Positions 33,002 to 43,834 of a DNA stretch of 64,000 bases are shown here, piece after piece (within the stretch, counting starts at the first letter, position 1; the number at the start of each line of letters is the position of its first letter). The stretch comes from Cercospora beticola (taxonomy: Eukaryota; Ascomycota; Dothideomycetes; Mycosphaerellales; Mycosphaerellaceae), in NCBI RefSeq assembly GCF_033473495.1, contig NC_088936.1:4464001-4528000 (forward strand). Reading direction: 5' to 3'. The notes below the pieces were generated by a model. The model saw nothing but the letters and a program-made list of their open reading frames with translations. It did not search any database and was not told the DNA's origin. Position numbers and translations under genes: made by a program.

Positions 33002-34634
33002 TCACTCATCATCTGCAGCTTTCCAGCCTCGAGGGCTTCTGACTTCTGGTCTGCTCGGCAGAAGCTTTTCTGGAGAAGAAGAGCCGCCCATGTCATAACC
33101 TTCAAGGGTGTCCATTGTGTTCCGCCAACCTACGGGCGAATGAGAAGGTCTCTCGGGCAGAGGTCGTTCTGGAAGAGGGCGTTGTGGAAGAGGGCGCTGT
33201 GGTGGGAAGACGTAGTGGTGGCGGTCCTCGCCCGTACCACGCCAGACTGGGGGACTTCGGACTCTTCGCGGCTCTCGTGGCTCAACAGGCGGAATGATGT
33301 GCTCATCGGAATCGCGCCCATCTGCCGCATCATTTCCCACACCTTCCGCTGTCCGGGAGGTAGGTAGAGGCGGTTCATCTTCCCGAGTCACATTGGAGAA
33401 TCGGTATCTATCAGGACCTAGCGCTGGAGCAAATTGCGAAATCCTGTTAGCGATTGGACCTTGAACCATATCCATGGCATTCCCAGCGTTAACGGCATCG
33501 TAGTTGGGCGGTTGCGGGCTTTGCACTCGGTCATCCCGGCCAGTGCCACCGGAAGCAGCTTGGATATTTCGCTCATGCGCTGCATCGTATTTCCTTTGCA
33601 ACTTCCTGGCGATTGCCTCATCGTGCAGACCCGCTGCGACCGTCTCATCGGTGACAGGGATCTTTTCTTTTTCTCGTGTTTCTTGTGTCCCAGTCGTCGA
33701 TTGGGTTCCTTCAGGTGGCAAGGCTGCAGTCTGATTGTGAGCCGTTCCGAGAATGTTCCAGCTCTTGTTGCCACTCGTGAGACTGCCCAGAAGAGTGGTG
33801 CTGTGAGCGCTTGCCGTGTGATCATGTCCAGGCGTGTGTTTCCTGGCCTTTCTTCTGGCTCGTCTCTCAAGCGCGGCTCGCCATCGTTGTCGCTCGCGCT
33901 TGTTACGCTTCCATATGAGAAATATGACCAGACCGATGATGATGCAGAGCACGCCAACTGCCACTCCCACGACAATTGGTATGACTTGCTTTGGGGTGCT
34001 GCCTTTGTGCTCGACCTCTACCTGGCCAGGTGGCGAAGCGTCTGCAAGTGTTCCAGTGATTGGGATGTGTTGCTGCATGTGGAGAGAGGAGTTGCCACTA
34101 GGGTTCAGGCTGCGAAATCCAGCTTGGTAAACTTGATTCTTATGGGACCTTTAGAGTATGTGTTAGTCCTGCTTGCGTATGGTCAATAGCAGATAGCACT
34201 TACCCGACCCACCAACACGCTTTAGCCAGTCCTCCGATCTCGTCGATCATGTTGTCGATGCTAGTTGAACATTCATTCTGAAGCTCGCCAATTGGTTCTG
34301 TCTGACGAAACACATAACCTTCCAGCCCATTTGCCAGTCCCACGGATATCTCGCACTTCTTGTACAGAGACTTGTCATCTCTGGCAACAACCACAGCACT
34401 TGGATCTATACCCTCAGGAGGTTCGCATTGGTTGTCATTGCAGACTTGGTTGCGAAGAAGTCGCAATATTGCCTCGGGCGACATTGGTCCTTGTTGGGTG
34501 GCATAGCTTGTGGCGAGGACTGATTCGGCAAGCTGACATGATGGCGAACTGATCGGTGAGGTTGTACTCTGATCCACGTCGGTTTTACCAGCTGGTGGAG
34601 GATCCTGGGTCTGTGTCGTCGCCGTAGGCGCCAT
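33002..34634 (-). CDS. Single-pass membrane protein with Cys-rich N-terminal domain
   Basis: Two exons, 34634-34204 and 34148-33002, with a 55-bp intron; 525 aa. No family recognised. Residues 1-185 carry seven Cys and look like an ectodomain (SCQLAESVLATSY, NQVCNDNQCEPPEG, KKCEISVGLANGLEG, NECSTSIDNMIDEIGGLAKA). A membrane helix follows (VIPIVVGVAVGVLCIIIGLV), then basic WKRNKRERQRWRAALERRAR, so the tail is cytoplasmic. The tail of about 300 residues is disordered, Pro/Arg-rich and has tandem QRPLP/ERPLP units. The first ATG has no signal peptide after it, so an upstream exon is possible. The architecture resembles fungal wall-stress sensors, but no WSC motif is present. Confidence 0.7.
33152..33211. 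repeat. 15-bp tandem repeat coding QRPLP/ERPLP units
   Basis: Three clear and one degenerate 15-bp unit inside the cytoplasmic tail of the membrane protein. They produce repeated Pro-Leu-Pro-x-Arg-Pro motifs of the kind SH3 domains bind. Confidence 0.7.
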
Positions 34635-35297
34635 CTTACGTTGCAAGACCTCTCAACGATCGTGACTGACGTTGATGTGCCTAGGCGATGCTGCGCGATG
34701 GAAAAGCATAGCATCCGACAACAGAAGTCGGACGACAACCACGAAGTATGCAGCTGGCCGAATGCATACTCATATTTCTTGTTGACTTTTCCCCCGCCCT
34801 TTTGCAAACTCAATGGAGGGTTAGGAGATTGTATGATCCGGCAAAAAAGGTGTATGAACCAGCATTGAAGCAGCTTCCGATGCTGCGTGAACCTGTTCAG
34901 GAGTCGTGCAGGGTATGGGTTGGAACTCTGATTGTCCTTCCCATTGGTCACCGACAAGGATAACGGGATTCAGACCTGGCCGTACCTGCATTCGTTGGGC
35001 CATTACCAACACAATTCTCTCGTCTTCTTGTCGTCGATGCTTGTTTCCCAGGAGTCTGACAATGAGAATGGCAGCGATTATATATCGCCAGCGCTGGTCA
35101 CGCCAGTGATAGATCATCACACAAGCATCGACTGAGCAAGTGATATGAAAATTCACTCCATTCGCATGTGGAATTCTTTGACTTTGATACACGCATTGGC
35201 ATCGGAACAACCTACTGCGTGCGAAGCATGACTGCATGCAGAAACACATGCATGTTGGGCATCAAACAGCACCGAGGGTAGCGTTTGACGGCGGTCC
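34635..35297. other. Intergenic region
   Basis: Promoter of the membrane-protein gene and 3' end of TRAPPC12. A frame on the minus strand (34406-34957) crosses into the membrane-protein exon in another frame; no convincing extra exon was identified. Confidence 0.4.
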
Positions 35298-36649
35298 CTA
35301 CAGCTTGAATTCAAACGTTGCACGTTCCCAACCGCCACTTGCGGGATTTGGCTGATGCGTCGCAGCTTGCTGGATGAGCGCAGCCTTCTTCTCCGGTGCT
35401 CGTTCGGTGCAAAGCTCGTAGACGGTACTCAAGTTGAATAAGACGGTCGAGAATGCCGGTACCTCCCGGGTTAACCTTTCCAGCATAATCCGTGCAGAGG
35501 CAATTTGGCCAATGTACAAAACCGACACCGCGGCATTGAGCGCAAAATGTTCGCGCCCAGGGAAGTCCTCGACGAGTGCTTGCCAGCTTGCCAGCGCACT
35601 ATCATGGTCGCCGTCAGCGACTTTGAGCAGAGTTTCAATTTCTCGCCGCTTCATGTCGTCCTGAATCACAGATGCACATCGTTGTGCGGCTGCGACATCG
35701 CCGACTCTAGTGCGCAAGATGGCTTTCCTGAACGACGGCTCATCTGCTTCCACGTCTGGCAAGGTGTCGAGATGTCGTATGGCGCTCTCTAATTCACCCA
35801 TCTCCACGAGTGCATCGGAGACACGTAGTCCGAGGTCGCGTAGTCTCGTGTTCCAGAGCTCTATCGCCGAATCATCCCCATCCTTCTGCGCCAATCGGAT
35901 GTTCGCGCGGACTTCGCTGGCGAGGGCATACAATGCCATGATGCCTCTACGGCCACCATCGACAGCACCAATGGTTTGCAGCCGGACCAGCAGCAGACGA
36001 AGGTCCCACGGTATCAAATCTACGATCTGCTGGGAACCTGGCGCGCTTCGTGAAGTGAGCTCAAACAGAGGTATGGCTTCTGCAGCCGCGATATCTGGTC
36101 GCGAGACTAGGATGAGGCAGGCTAGACGAGTGTATAGCAAGTGAAAAATTTGTGAGGCGGCTGTCGGCGGACTTTGCAACAGTGAGCGCAGGGCAAACTC
36201 TGCTGCACGTCTGAAATGGCCATCTTGAATGAGTTGTGGTAAGGAAGTGTCCACTGGCGGTCGATGGCTGGAGTTCAGGAAAGCGCTTGGCACGTCTTCT
36301 GTGGTCACTGAATGGTATATCTGTCGATCTTGCAGAAAGCGAAGGTCCACGTTTGGTCGGACATTCTGATTGACAACGGGCGCGGCAATTTGCGGTGTGC
36401 TCGGCTTGTTGTCTTCAGCAGAGGGTGTAGGAGACACAATTTCACGTGCAGGCGGACCTGTAGAAGCGTCTGCTAGCGGACTGCACCGGTGTTCAGCGAT
36501 GCATGTGCTGTCAACTGTTGTGTCTCACATGCTCACTCGTCTGTAGCAGGCTCCAATGGCCCTCTCGTGGCCCGCTGTGGAGTGGGATGGGAGATATTTC
36601 GTGTGTGTCGACGCACGCTGCCTGACGGGGACGATCTGGGCGACTCCAT
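35298..36649 (-). CDS. TRAPP complex subunit 12 (TRAPPC12)-like TPR protein
   Basis: Two exons, 36649-36537 and 36480-35298, with a 56-bp intron; 431 aa. Exon 1 encodes 37 residues beginning MESPRSSPSGSVRRHTRN and ending RGPLEPATD; the junction gives DDPLADAS. Without it the frame has no ATG. The conserved core starts at DLRFLQDRQIYHSVTTEDVP and runs through helical repeats to LFNLSTVYELCTERAPEKK and GWERATFEFKL, the signature ending of TRAPPC12. The protein belongs to TRAPPIII, a Rab1/Ypt1 exchange-factor complex in ER-Golgi traffic and autophagy. Divergent from ILV2 across about 270 bp. Confidence 0.88.
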
Positions 36650-36923
36650 TGCGGTGTTCTAGTGTGGTTGTCGTGCAGAGACATGCAAGTTCGCCACTTA
36701 GAATAGCCACTCCTGCGATCTCGGCCCAAGTGGACCTCTATTCACCGCATTGACCAATCAGAGGAATTGAAGATGCGCATCTCCAGCTTCTCCAAAATTG
36801 ACTCTCGCCGAGGCCAGCGTCCGCATTGTGACTGTTGACCTGTTTCTGATTCATACCTCCACCGACTCACACTCCTCCCGGCGCTCCTCATATACTGCTC
36901 AGTCACACCCACGGGACTGTTGC
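36650..36923. promoter_or_regulatory. Shared divergent promoter, TRAPPC12 / ILV2
   Basis: About 270 bp. On the ILV2 side there are TGACTC at 36799-36804 and CGACTCA at 36863-36869, each one base from the TGACTCA site of Gcn4/CpcA-type regulators of amino-acid biosynthesis. Control by cross-pathway response is plausible for ILV2 but inferred. Confidence 0.35.
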
Positions 36924-39129
36924 ATGACCGCCGTCACCATGTTGTCTTCACGAGCGGCCTCCGCGGCCAAGATCGCTTGCCAGACCCGGCATTTCTCTTC
37001 CACACCCACCGCCGCCGCCATCTCGCCGTACCGAAAACACACGCCACAGACCGTGAAGGAGAATGCGAGACGCAATGTCTCCGCCACCGCAAAGAGCAAT
37101 GCGCAAGCAGCTGCACAGCCCGCACAAAGTCAGCAGAGAGCTGTTCCCAGCCCAGCATTCAACCGCGATGAGCCAAAGTCGCGAGAGCCACAACCTCTGC
37201 AGCCCTTCCGCCAGCCCGAGATGGACCACAGCTTCGTGGGCATGAAGGGAGGCGAGATCTTCCACGAGATGATGCTCAGACATGGCGTGAAGCACATCTG
37301 TAAGTGCAGCGCTCAAAGCAATGTGCCAGGCTTCAATGGCAGAACGCCGTGAATCACGCGAGCAGGCTAACACAGCTCCAGTTGGATACCCCGGAGGCGC
37401 CATTCTCCCCGTTTTCGACGCCATCTACAACAGCTCACATTTCGACTTCATTCTGCCCAGACATGAGCAAGGTGCAGGCCATATGGCAGAGGGCTACGCC
37501 CGGGCTTCCGGCAAGCCAGGTGTTGTTCTGGTGACTTCCGGCCCTGGCGCAACGAACACCGTAACTCCTATGCAAGATGCTCTCATGGACGGCACTCCCA
37601 TGGTCGTGTTCTGTGGACAGGTGCCTACCTCTGCCATTGGCTCAGACGCGTTCCAGGAAGCAGATACTATTGGTATCTCAAGAGCATGCACAAAGTGGAA
37701 CGTGATGGTGAAGAACATTGCTGAGCTGCCACGGAGGATCAACGAGGCTTTCGAAATTGCTACTTCTGGCCGCCCTGGACCAGTTCTGGTTGATCTTCCC
37801 AAGGACGTGACTGGTGGTACCTTGAACCGCCCCATCCCAATGATGTCCACTCTGCCCACCCACCCATCTGCAGCCACCATCGCTGCCCGCGAGCTTTCGT
37901 TGAAGCAACTGGATGGCAGCATCAGACGGACTGCGGATCTGATCAACATCGCGAAGAAGCCAGTCATTTACGCCGGTCAGGGTGTTCTCGGTCATCCGGA
38001 TGGCCCGAAGCTCCTCAAGGAGCTCTCGGATAAGGTTCAAATCCCAGTGACTACCACTTTGCAAGGCCTTGGCGCATACGATGAGCTTGACCCCAAGTCT
38101 CTGCACATGCTCGGTATGCACGGGTCCGCATTTGCAAACATGGCGATGCAGGAGGCGGACCTCGTCATTGCCCTGGGTGCACGTTTCGATGATCGTATCA
38201 CTGGACACGTTCCACGTTTCGCTCCTCAAGCTCGGAAAGCGGCCGAGGAGGGTCGTGGTGGCATCGTTCATTTCGACATCATGCCAAAGAACATTAACAA
38301 GGTCGTGCAGGCTACTGAGGCTGTTGAGGGTGACGTCACTGCCAACCTCGCCCTCCTCCTCCCTCACGTCCACGAGAAGTCGGCAGAGTCCCGCAAGGAA
38401 TGGTTCGATCAGATTGACGCCTGGAAAGAGCGTTTCCCTTGGGCATACGAGAAGGAGAGTGGCCCAGATGGCGCTATCAAGCCTCAGACTGTCATCTCGG
38501 CACTTTCCGACCTTACTGCGCCTAAGAAGCATGAAACCCTGATTGCTACCGGCGTTGGTCAGCATCAGATGTGGACTGCGCAGCACTACAGGTGGCGACA
38601 ACCTCGATCTATGATTACCTCTGGTGGCCTGGGTACCATGGGCTACGGTCTTCCAGCTGCTATTGGCGCCAAGGTTGCCGCACCTGAGAAGCTCGTCGTT
38701 GACATCGACGGTGATGCATCTTTCCTCATGACTCAGACCGAGCTTGGAACTGCTTCGGAATTCGGCATCGGCGTGAAGGTCATTGTCTTGAACAACGAGG
38801 AGCAAGGTATGGTTACACAATGGCAATCGCTGTTCTACAACGACCGATTCGCGCACACACATCAGCGTAACCCAGACTTCGTCAAGCTTGCAGAGGCCAT
38901 GTACGTGCCAGCGCGAAGGACGACGAAGCTCGCCACTCTGAACGAGGATCTCGAATGGTTGTGCTACGGTTCCGGTGAAGGCCCAGCATTCCTCGAAGTC
39001 AAGGTCGACCAGAAGGTCCCCGTACTCCCCATGGTGCCCGGAGGAAGCGCTCTCCACGAGTTCTTGGTGTACGACGAGAAGAAGGAGAAGGAGAGGAGAC
39101 AACGGACGAAAGAGCGATCGGGACGCTGA
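36924..39129 (+). CDS. ILV2: Acetolactate synthase catalytic subunit, mitochondrial
   Basis: Two exons, 36924-37299 and 37382-39129, with an 82-bp intron; the junction makes HIFGYPGGAILPVFD. The product has 707 aa from the first ATG, or 702 from the ATG at 36939. Residues 1-40 form an Arg/Ser/Ala-rich import sequence, followed by a Gln/Ala/Pro-rich linker. ThDP enzyme landmarks are all present: catalytic Glu in RHEQGAGHMAEGYARASGK, VTSGPGATN, GQVPTSAIGSDAFQEAD and the metal/ThDP site DIDGDASFLMTQTELGTAS to LNNEEQGMVTQWQS. It makes acetolactate and acetohydroxybutyrate, the first common step of Val, Leu and Ile synthesis. The Pro and Trp positions at which inhibitor-resistant alleles are known (GQVP, TQWQS) carry the sensitive residues. 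Confidence 0.96.
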
Positions 39130-39648
39130 TCTTCTTCTCATCCGTCTCTGAGCAATTCTGTGTGTTTCAATGCATGGTGTTTTGGCGCTTCTTTGGAATT
39201 GTCCGCATGTGGGGTGAGCGTTTGAATTGTACATATACTACCTGAGTGGAAAGGCTCCTGACACTTTGCGAGCTGTCGGAATGCGAGCTGAAAGCGTTCG
39301 CGATAGGAGCTGGCTGGCAAAAAAGTTTCTACGGAGGAAAAGGAAGAAGATATTTTATATGTATGGCGCAGCTTCGATGATTGATTCTGTCGCTGAAATG
39401 GAATGTCTTGAGGTCTGGTCAGTTTTGTCTGACGTTCTTTTTGTGTCAGTCGAGCGCGGGACATGCATGAGCGTTGCTGCGCGTGAAGTGACGGAATCAC
39501 AGGAAGCACCGCTACCTTCACTTCACTTGCAACTGCAGCTCAACTTCCGACCTGAAACATCAGGGCCCACAGCTTTCACGTGCTGAGGTTGCTGCCTTCC
39601 TTTGCGCACATGCCAAATCACTTTCGGTGCGCTGACCACACCTTCGAC
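39130..39648. other. Intergenic region
   Basis: 3' UTR of ILV2 and promoter of the BTB gene, both on the plus strand. No other gene found. Confidence 0.45.
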
Positions 39649-40498
39649 ATGACACTGACACCCAATTCAATGGCACCTCTCGTCGACGCGCCACAGGAGC
39701 TTGCGCCTGCCCGGGACAAGATGGCGAATGAACAACAAGTCTCGAAGAAGCGCAGGTACGTGAAACCGGAAGTGACATTTGTCTGGACCCCTAGCAACAT
39801 ATGCTGATATCCATCCAGGTACGCCAGCGCCATCATAGCTGTGGTCGCGGGGCAAGATGAGAGATCTGCGACATTCCATGTGCACGAGGACTTGTTACGC
39901 GAGCATTCCGTGCGTTGTTCGATGCTGAAGCATCACCTATCGAACTAATCGCATGTAGCACTTCTTCGACGCTGCCCTGAATCATCAATGGAAAGAAGCT
40001 CAGGAGCGGAAGATTACGCTGCCCGAGGACAACCCGGATGTGGTCGACGTGTATGTGCAGTGGCTGTACGGTGACACTGTCAAGGACGCTTTGACCAAAA
40101 CGTTGGGTGGGCCGCGCAGGTTCCGAAGCGCAGTCTGGGCAGTGGCCTATCTCTTTGGCGACAAAATCCAGGACCGCCCATTCTCAAATGCTGTAATGGA
40201 AGCTTGGACGCTGTCCATTGACGAGCCACTGGACGACGGACTTCGAAGATATGTCTCTGCTGGGTGCGTCAGGAAGGTCTACAAGCACACAACTTCTGGC
40301 AGCCTCGTGCGCCAATTCCTCGTGCACATCTGGGCTCATTACCGGATACTCAGATGGATGAAGGAAGGCGTGGACGAGGATCACCTGCTCGACTGCCCAG
40401 AGTTTTTGCTGGATCTTGCTCGGGCCACTGTGACAAAAACCGACGAATCGCACCAAAGCTTGTTTGAAATGCGTGAGAAGTGGCTCTACGACGTCTGA
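39649..40498 (+). CDS. BTB/POZ domain protein
   Basis: Three exons, 39649-39755, 39819-39909 and 39959-40498, with introns of 63 and 49 bp; 245 aa. The splices rebuild a BTB domain: an AIIAVVAGQDERSATFHVHE strand region, then LLREHSHFFDAALNHQWKEA, KITLPEDNPDVVDVYVQWLY and YLFGDKIQDRPFSNAVMEA. This is the common filamentous-fungal BTB type whose members are mostly uncharacterised; BTB domains mediate dimerisation or Cul3 binding. The C-terminus (FEMREKWLYDV) is typical of that group. Alternative ATGs at 39610, 39670 and 39721 would change only the N-terminus. Confidence 0.83.
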
Positions 40499-41281
40499 GT
40501 ACATGAACTGTACTCATTACACCACTGTGCGGAGTCACTGAGTACCATTGCTTCTCGTCAATGAGTCAGGACGGCAATGAGGAATGGGTAGGCTTTGGGG
40601 GAGCAACGCTCAGGTGTGCAACCGGTCCGCACCAGCAAAATGTGGTCAGCAGAGTAGATGCCCTTGAGGAAGGACGGACACGAAAGACGCAAGGGTAAAG
40701 CTCGGGTGGTTCGAAGTCACCACTTAGGTGCGCACGTTGACAGGTCAGAATGCAGTAGAGCAGAGAATCGGCGGCTACGACGGTCGTTGCGCCCCATCTG
40801 TCGTTTGCACTCCACATTCACCACAAATCCCTCTTCTATGCGGCTTGTACACTCACCAAGCCCTCGCACTCGCCCATCTGACACGCGAAGCAGCACTTCC
40901 CCTGCTTTCCAAGCAACAGTGGGAGGGAAGGTGGCGTCTCAACAAGTTTCGCAACACCCATCTGAGGCTATCTCCCGATTAATCACCACAGATCAACAAC
41001 AAATGTCAGACAAGATGGGTCATGTTTTCAGATGGGAGTATAGTACGACTTGTACAATTGGAACTGCTACTCATCTGTCGAAAAATACATGGCCCATGAT
41101 CCCTTTTCAACTTGTTCCTACATCATAAAATTTCCAGACCACCTCCAACAGCGCCGTGCTAAGAAGAAAGCAAGAGGTAAAGTACATGGAGATCCCTTTA
41201 CAAACATTTACAGACACCATCACAGGTGCCGTGTAGCCCTCACGATATCCTCCATACAGTCTTGTACCATGTTGCGACATC
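40499..41281. other. Convergent 3' intergenic region
   Basis: About 780 bp between the 3' ends of the BTB gene and the Zn2Cys6 gene. No coding signal or repeat of note. Confidence 0.45.
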
Positions 41282-43834
41282 TCAACCAGGAGGCGGCATA
41301 TTATTCATATGTGATGACCCGCCTGGCATATTTCCTGGGGTATGCCATCCTGACCAGCTCTCTTCAGGTGGTAACCCATTCATGAACTCCAGATGTGCCA
41401 AGTCGCCATTCATAACATTGGCAACGCCGGCGACGCTGGGGTATTGTGGATAATGCTGTGGGTGGACTGGTGCATGTGTCCAGGCTTGCCGTGTATTGGG
41501 AGATGGTGATAAAGGTATGTTATGAGCCGCCATCATTGTCGTCGCCATTTGAGAAGGATCATGCTGATAATTGCCATTCCACATGGCCGATTGCTGTGGG
41601 AGCGCAGCATATTCGGCTTGTGGCATTTGCTGCGCTATTGACTGGTAGCTGTTGTCTGAAGTCGTGACGCTTGATCTTCGACTGCCGCTGTGGTTGACAG
41701 GTGGTGGTGGCATGGCGGTAGCATCATTTGTGCGATTGACTTGCCTACGCTTGCTCTGGCCTCTATTCGCATCTAGGTCTCCATCACCTCGGCGGGTGGG
41801 CATTGATGAATCGACAGGAGAAATGGGACCTCCTCGAAGTTCGATCATAACTGCATTGAGAACTGCTGCCATTCTCTCAGCAGGTGAGTAGGCATGTGTC
41901 ATGTCTAGCAAGGCTGCGTGAAGCACTTCGAGATACTGCAGATTGTTGTTGCGCTCCGCTGCGTCTGGCATGTAGGCGAGTGCAGCTATCAATGCTATCG
42001 CCGCAGTTCCAGCGTGCTGCATTCCTATGCAGAAAATGGTCTTGCCGTCGAATCGTTGTCTGTGCTGCCAGAAAAGTTTCGCCATCGCCACAGCAGACTT
42101 GGTGCATATTGCTCGACTTGCTTGCGAGAAATGACTATCCAGAGCGTTGCCTTCCTCAGACTCTGTGATACCAGCATCATCATATCGTGCAAAAGGTCTA
42201 TGCAGCAGTATTAGAACTGCATGATATTGCTGATGTAGCAAATAGAAAGATAGAGGTGCATTCCGTTTGTTCTCCTCGGTGTAGCGCAGCTCTGGGGATA
42301 GACGCGTGGCCCAGTTCCGTATTTCACGATCCAAAGCTGCCATCTTGAAGTACGCCGACTGGTCCGGAGTGTGATCCGTATCATGGTTAGTCCGAAACTC
42401 GGCCTCTTCCACTATCTTGCCAGCAATCTCCATAAGTTCAATTAGAGCTTCGTAAATCTTGGTGTGCATGCTCTGCCCCGCGCCGGCCGGCATGCACGTT
42501 CCTAGTCTCTCAAATTGGTTTGTCAGACAATAGACCTCAAGATCGCTCCTCTTCATAGTGAGAGGCCTCCCCAGAAACAAAGACCAGTACCGATCGTAGA
42601 TCACACACGCCCAGAGAGTGATTCTCCGTACATCCAATTCTCTTTGCGATAGTCCAGTGTTCCGGCTGTCCAGCTGCAGGCCCAGGTCGTAGCAAAGGCG
42701 CATTGCCATTCCAGCGTACATCCAGCCAACATTGTCACGACCTACCCCAACTTCCGAATCACCGAGGATAAGGAGTGCTGCGATGGAAGGAATGCCTCCT
42801 GGGCTTTGCAGCTCCAGGTCAAGCATATGTTTCGCTTCTCGATGCAACACGCTCTCTCGATTTGGAAGTGCTAAGAGCTGCATGTCTGGCCTGGTCTTGT
42901 CCGAAAACCTGAATCCCATGGCCAAGATACAGACGTGCAGAAAGCCCGAGTAGTATTGGGTCCTGCCATTTTGATAGTCTTCAGTGAAAGCATCCTGGTG
43001 CACGACATGCAGAACTGAATTATAGTGCTGCCAGAACAGCTCCATGAGGTATTCCTGGGTTTGAATCGAGAGAGCGCGAATGCAATTTGCAGCTCGTTGA
43101 GCCTGCTCCGCACTCGCATTCTGGCCAGTGCCGTCCTCAACGTCGCCGAGCTCGGAATAGACATGGCAATTGACGGTTCCCCCGTAAAAGCGAAGTCGCC
43201 CACTGAGCTGATCGAAGGAGAGATGGCCACGAGTGGATAGGAGTCGGGTGACAAGTCCTTGGTTCTTGTCGTCGATTGGAGTCCCAATGTGGTTCGTCTT
43301 GTCAGCGCGGTGTTCGACATTGTTAGCAGAGATGTCCTGGAAACCCGGCGGACTGGTCTGCTCTATCTTGGGCGGCACTCGCAGCTGCGTATCTGCCAGT
43401 CGCACAGGAGAGTCGTCATCCTCGGCATGCAGGCTGCCTTTGGTGGTCTTGGCGGGATAGTGGGCAGGTGGCACATGCGTGCCCTTCTCCTTGAGCATGG
43501 ACTCCAGCATCGACACGCGCTCGGTGAGGGCGCTCATGTAGGCGCGAGAAATGGGCTTCCGTCGTTCATCGTCGTTCTTGATGACACACTCGGTGGCGGA
43601 TCGTTTGCACTGGATGCACTCGCTGTCGCCGGGCGGCACGACGCAGCGGATGCGACGCTCGCGGCAGGTCGCGCATGCTATCGAGGCACGATGGCGGCTC
43701 TTCTGGCGCTTGGTGCTGCTGGCGGCCGCAGAGGCATCGGCATCCTGGTGGTGGTGGTGGTGGTGGAGTGGATCATGGGCGGCGGAGGAGACGGGTTGTC
43801 GGGACTGGTCGTTGTGCCGCGTCAGGTGCTGCAT
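41282..43834 (-). CDS. Zn2Cys6 transcription factor
   Basis: Single exon, 850 aa. The Zn2Cys6 cluster near residues 54-83 is complete: CATCRERRIRCVVPPGDSEC and then CKRSATEC, followed by a linker and a short coiled-coil dimerisation helix (LTERVSMLESMLKEKG). The fungal-specific middle homology domain spans about 260-560 (FSDKTRPDMQL, LLILGDSEVGVGRDNVGWMY, MAMRLCYDLGLQLDSRN, RRITLWACVIYDRYWSLFLG, RPLTMKRSDLEVYC). N- and C-terminal parts are low-complexity; a His run precedes the zinc cluster. The cluster and following NDDERRKPISRAYMSALTER string recalls factors often labelled nirA-like, but I cannot name a target pathway. Confidence 0.93.
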   Translation of the reverse strand: MQHLTRHNDQSRQPVSSAAHDPLHHHHHHQDADASAAASSTKRQKSRHRASIACATCRERRIRCVVPPGDSECIQCKRSATECVIKNDDERRKPISRAYMSALTERVSMLESMLKEKGTHVPPAHYPAKTTKGSLHAEDDDSPVRLADTQLRVPPKIEQTSPPGFQDISANNVEHRADKTNHIGTPIDDKNQGLVTRLLSTRGHLSFDQLSGRLRFYGGTVNCHVYSELGDVEDGTGQNASAEQAQRAANCIRALSIQTQEYLMELFWQHYNSVLHVVHQDAFTEDYQNGRTQYYSGFLHVCILAMGFRFSDKTRPDMQLLALPNRESVLHREAKHMLDLELQSPGGIPSIAALLILGDSEVGVGRDNVGWMYAGMAMRLCYDLGLQLDSRNTGLSQRELDVRRITLWACVIYDRYWSLFLGRPLTMKRSDLEVYCLTNQFERLGTCMPAGAGQSMHTKIYEALIELMEIAGKIVEEAEFRTNHDTDHTPDQSAYFKMAALDREIRNWATRLSPELRYTEENKRNAPLSFYLLHQQYHAVLILLHRPFARYDDAGITESEEGNALDSHFSQASRAICTKSAVAMAKLFWQHRQRFDGKTIFCIGMQHAGTAAIALIAALAYMPDAAERNNNLQYLEVLHAALLDMTHAYSPAERMAAVLNAVMIELRGGPISPVDSSMPTRRGDGDLDANRGQSKRRQVNRTNDATAMPPPPVNHSGSRRSSVTTSDNSYQSIAQQMPQAEYAALPQQSAMWNGNYQHDPSQMATTMMAAHNIPLSPSPNTRQAWTHAPVHPQHYPQYPSVAGVANVMNGDLAHLEFMNGLPPEESWSGWHTPGNMPGGSSHMNNMPPPG
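43747..43767. repeat. GTG trinucleotide repeat coding a His run
   Basis: Six to seven GTG units, read on the minus strand as CAC codons in the N-terminus of the Zn2Cys6 protein. Confidence 0.8.

Noticed and set aside
37678..39234. 518-codon open frame antisense to ILV2
   Set aside because: It is fully opposite the ILV2 coding exon, reads as an irregular Leu/Ser/Arg-rich peptide, and is explained by codon bias of the real gene.
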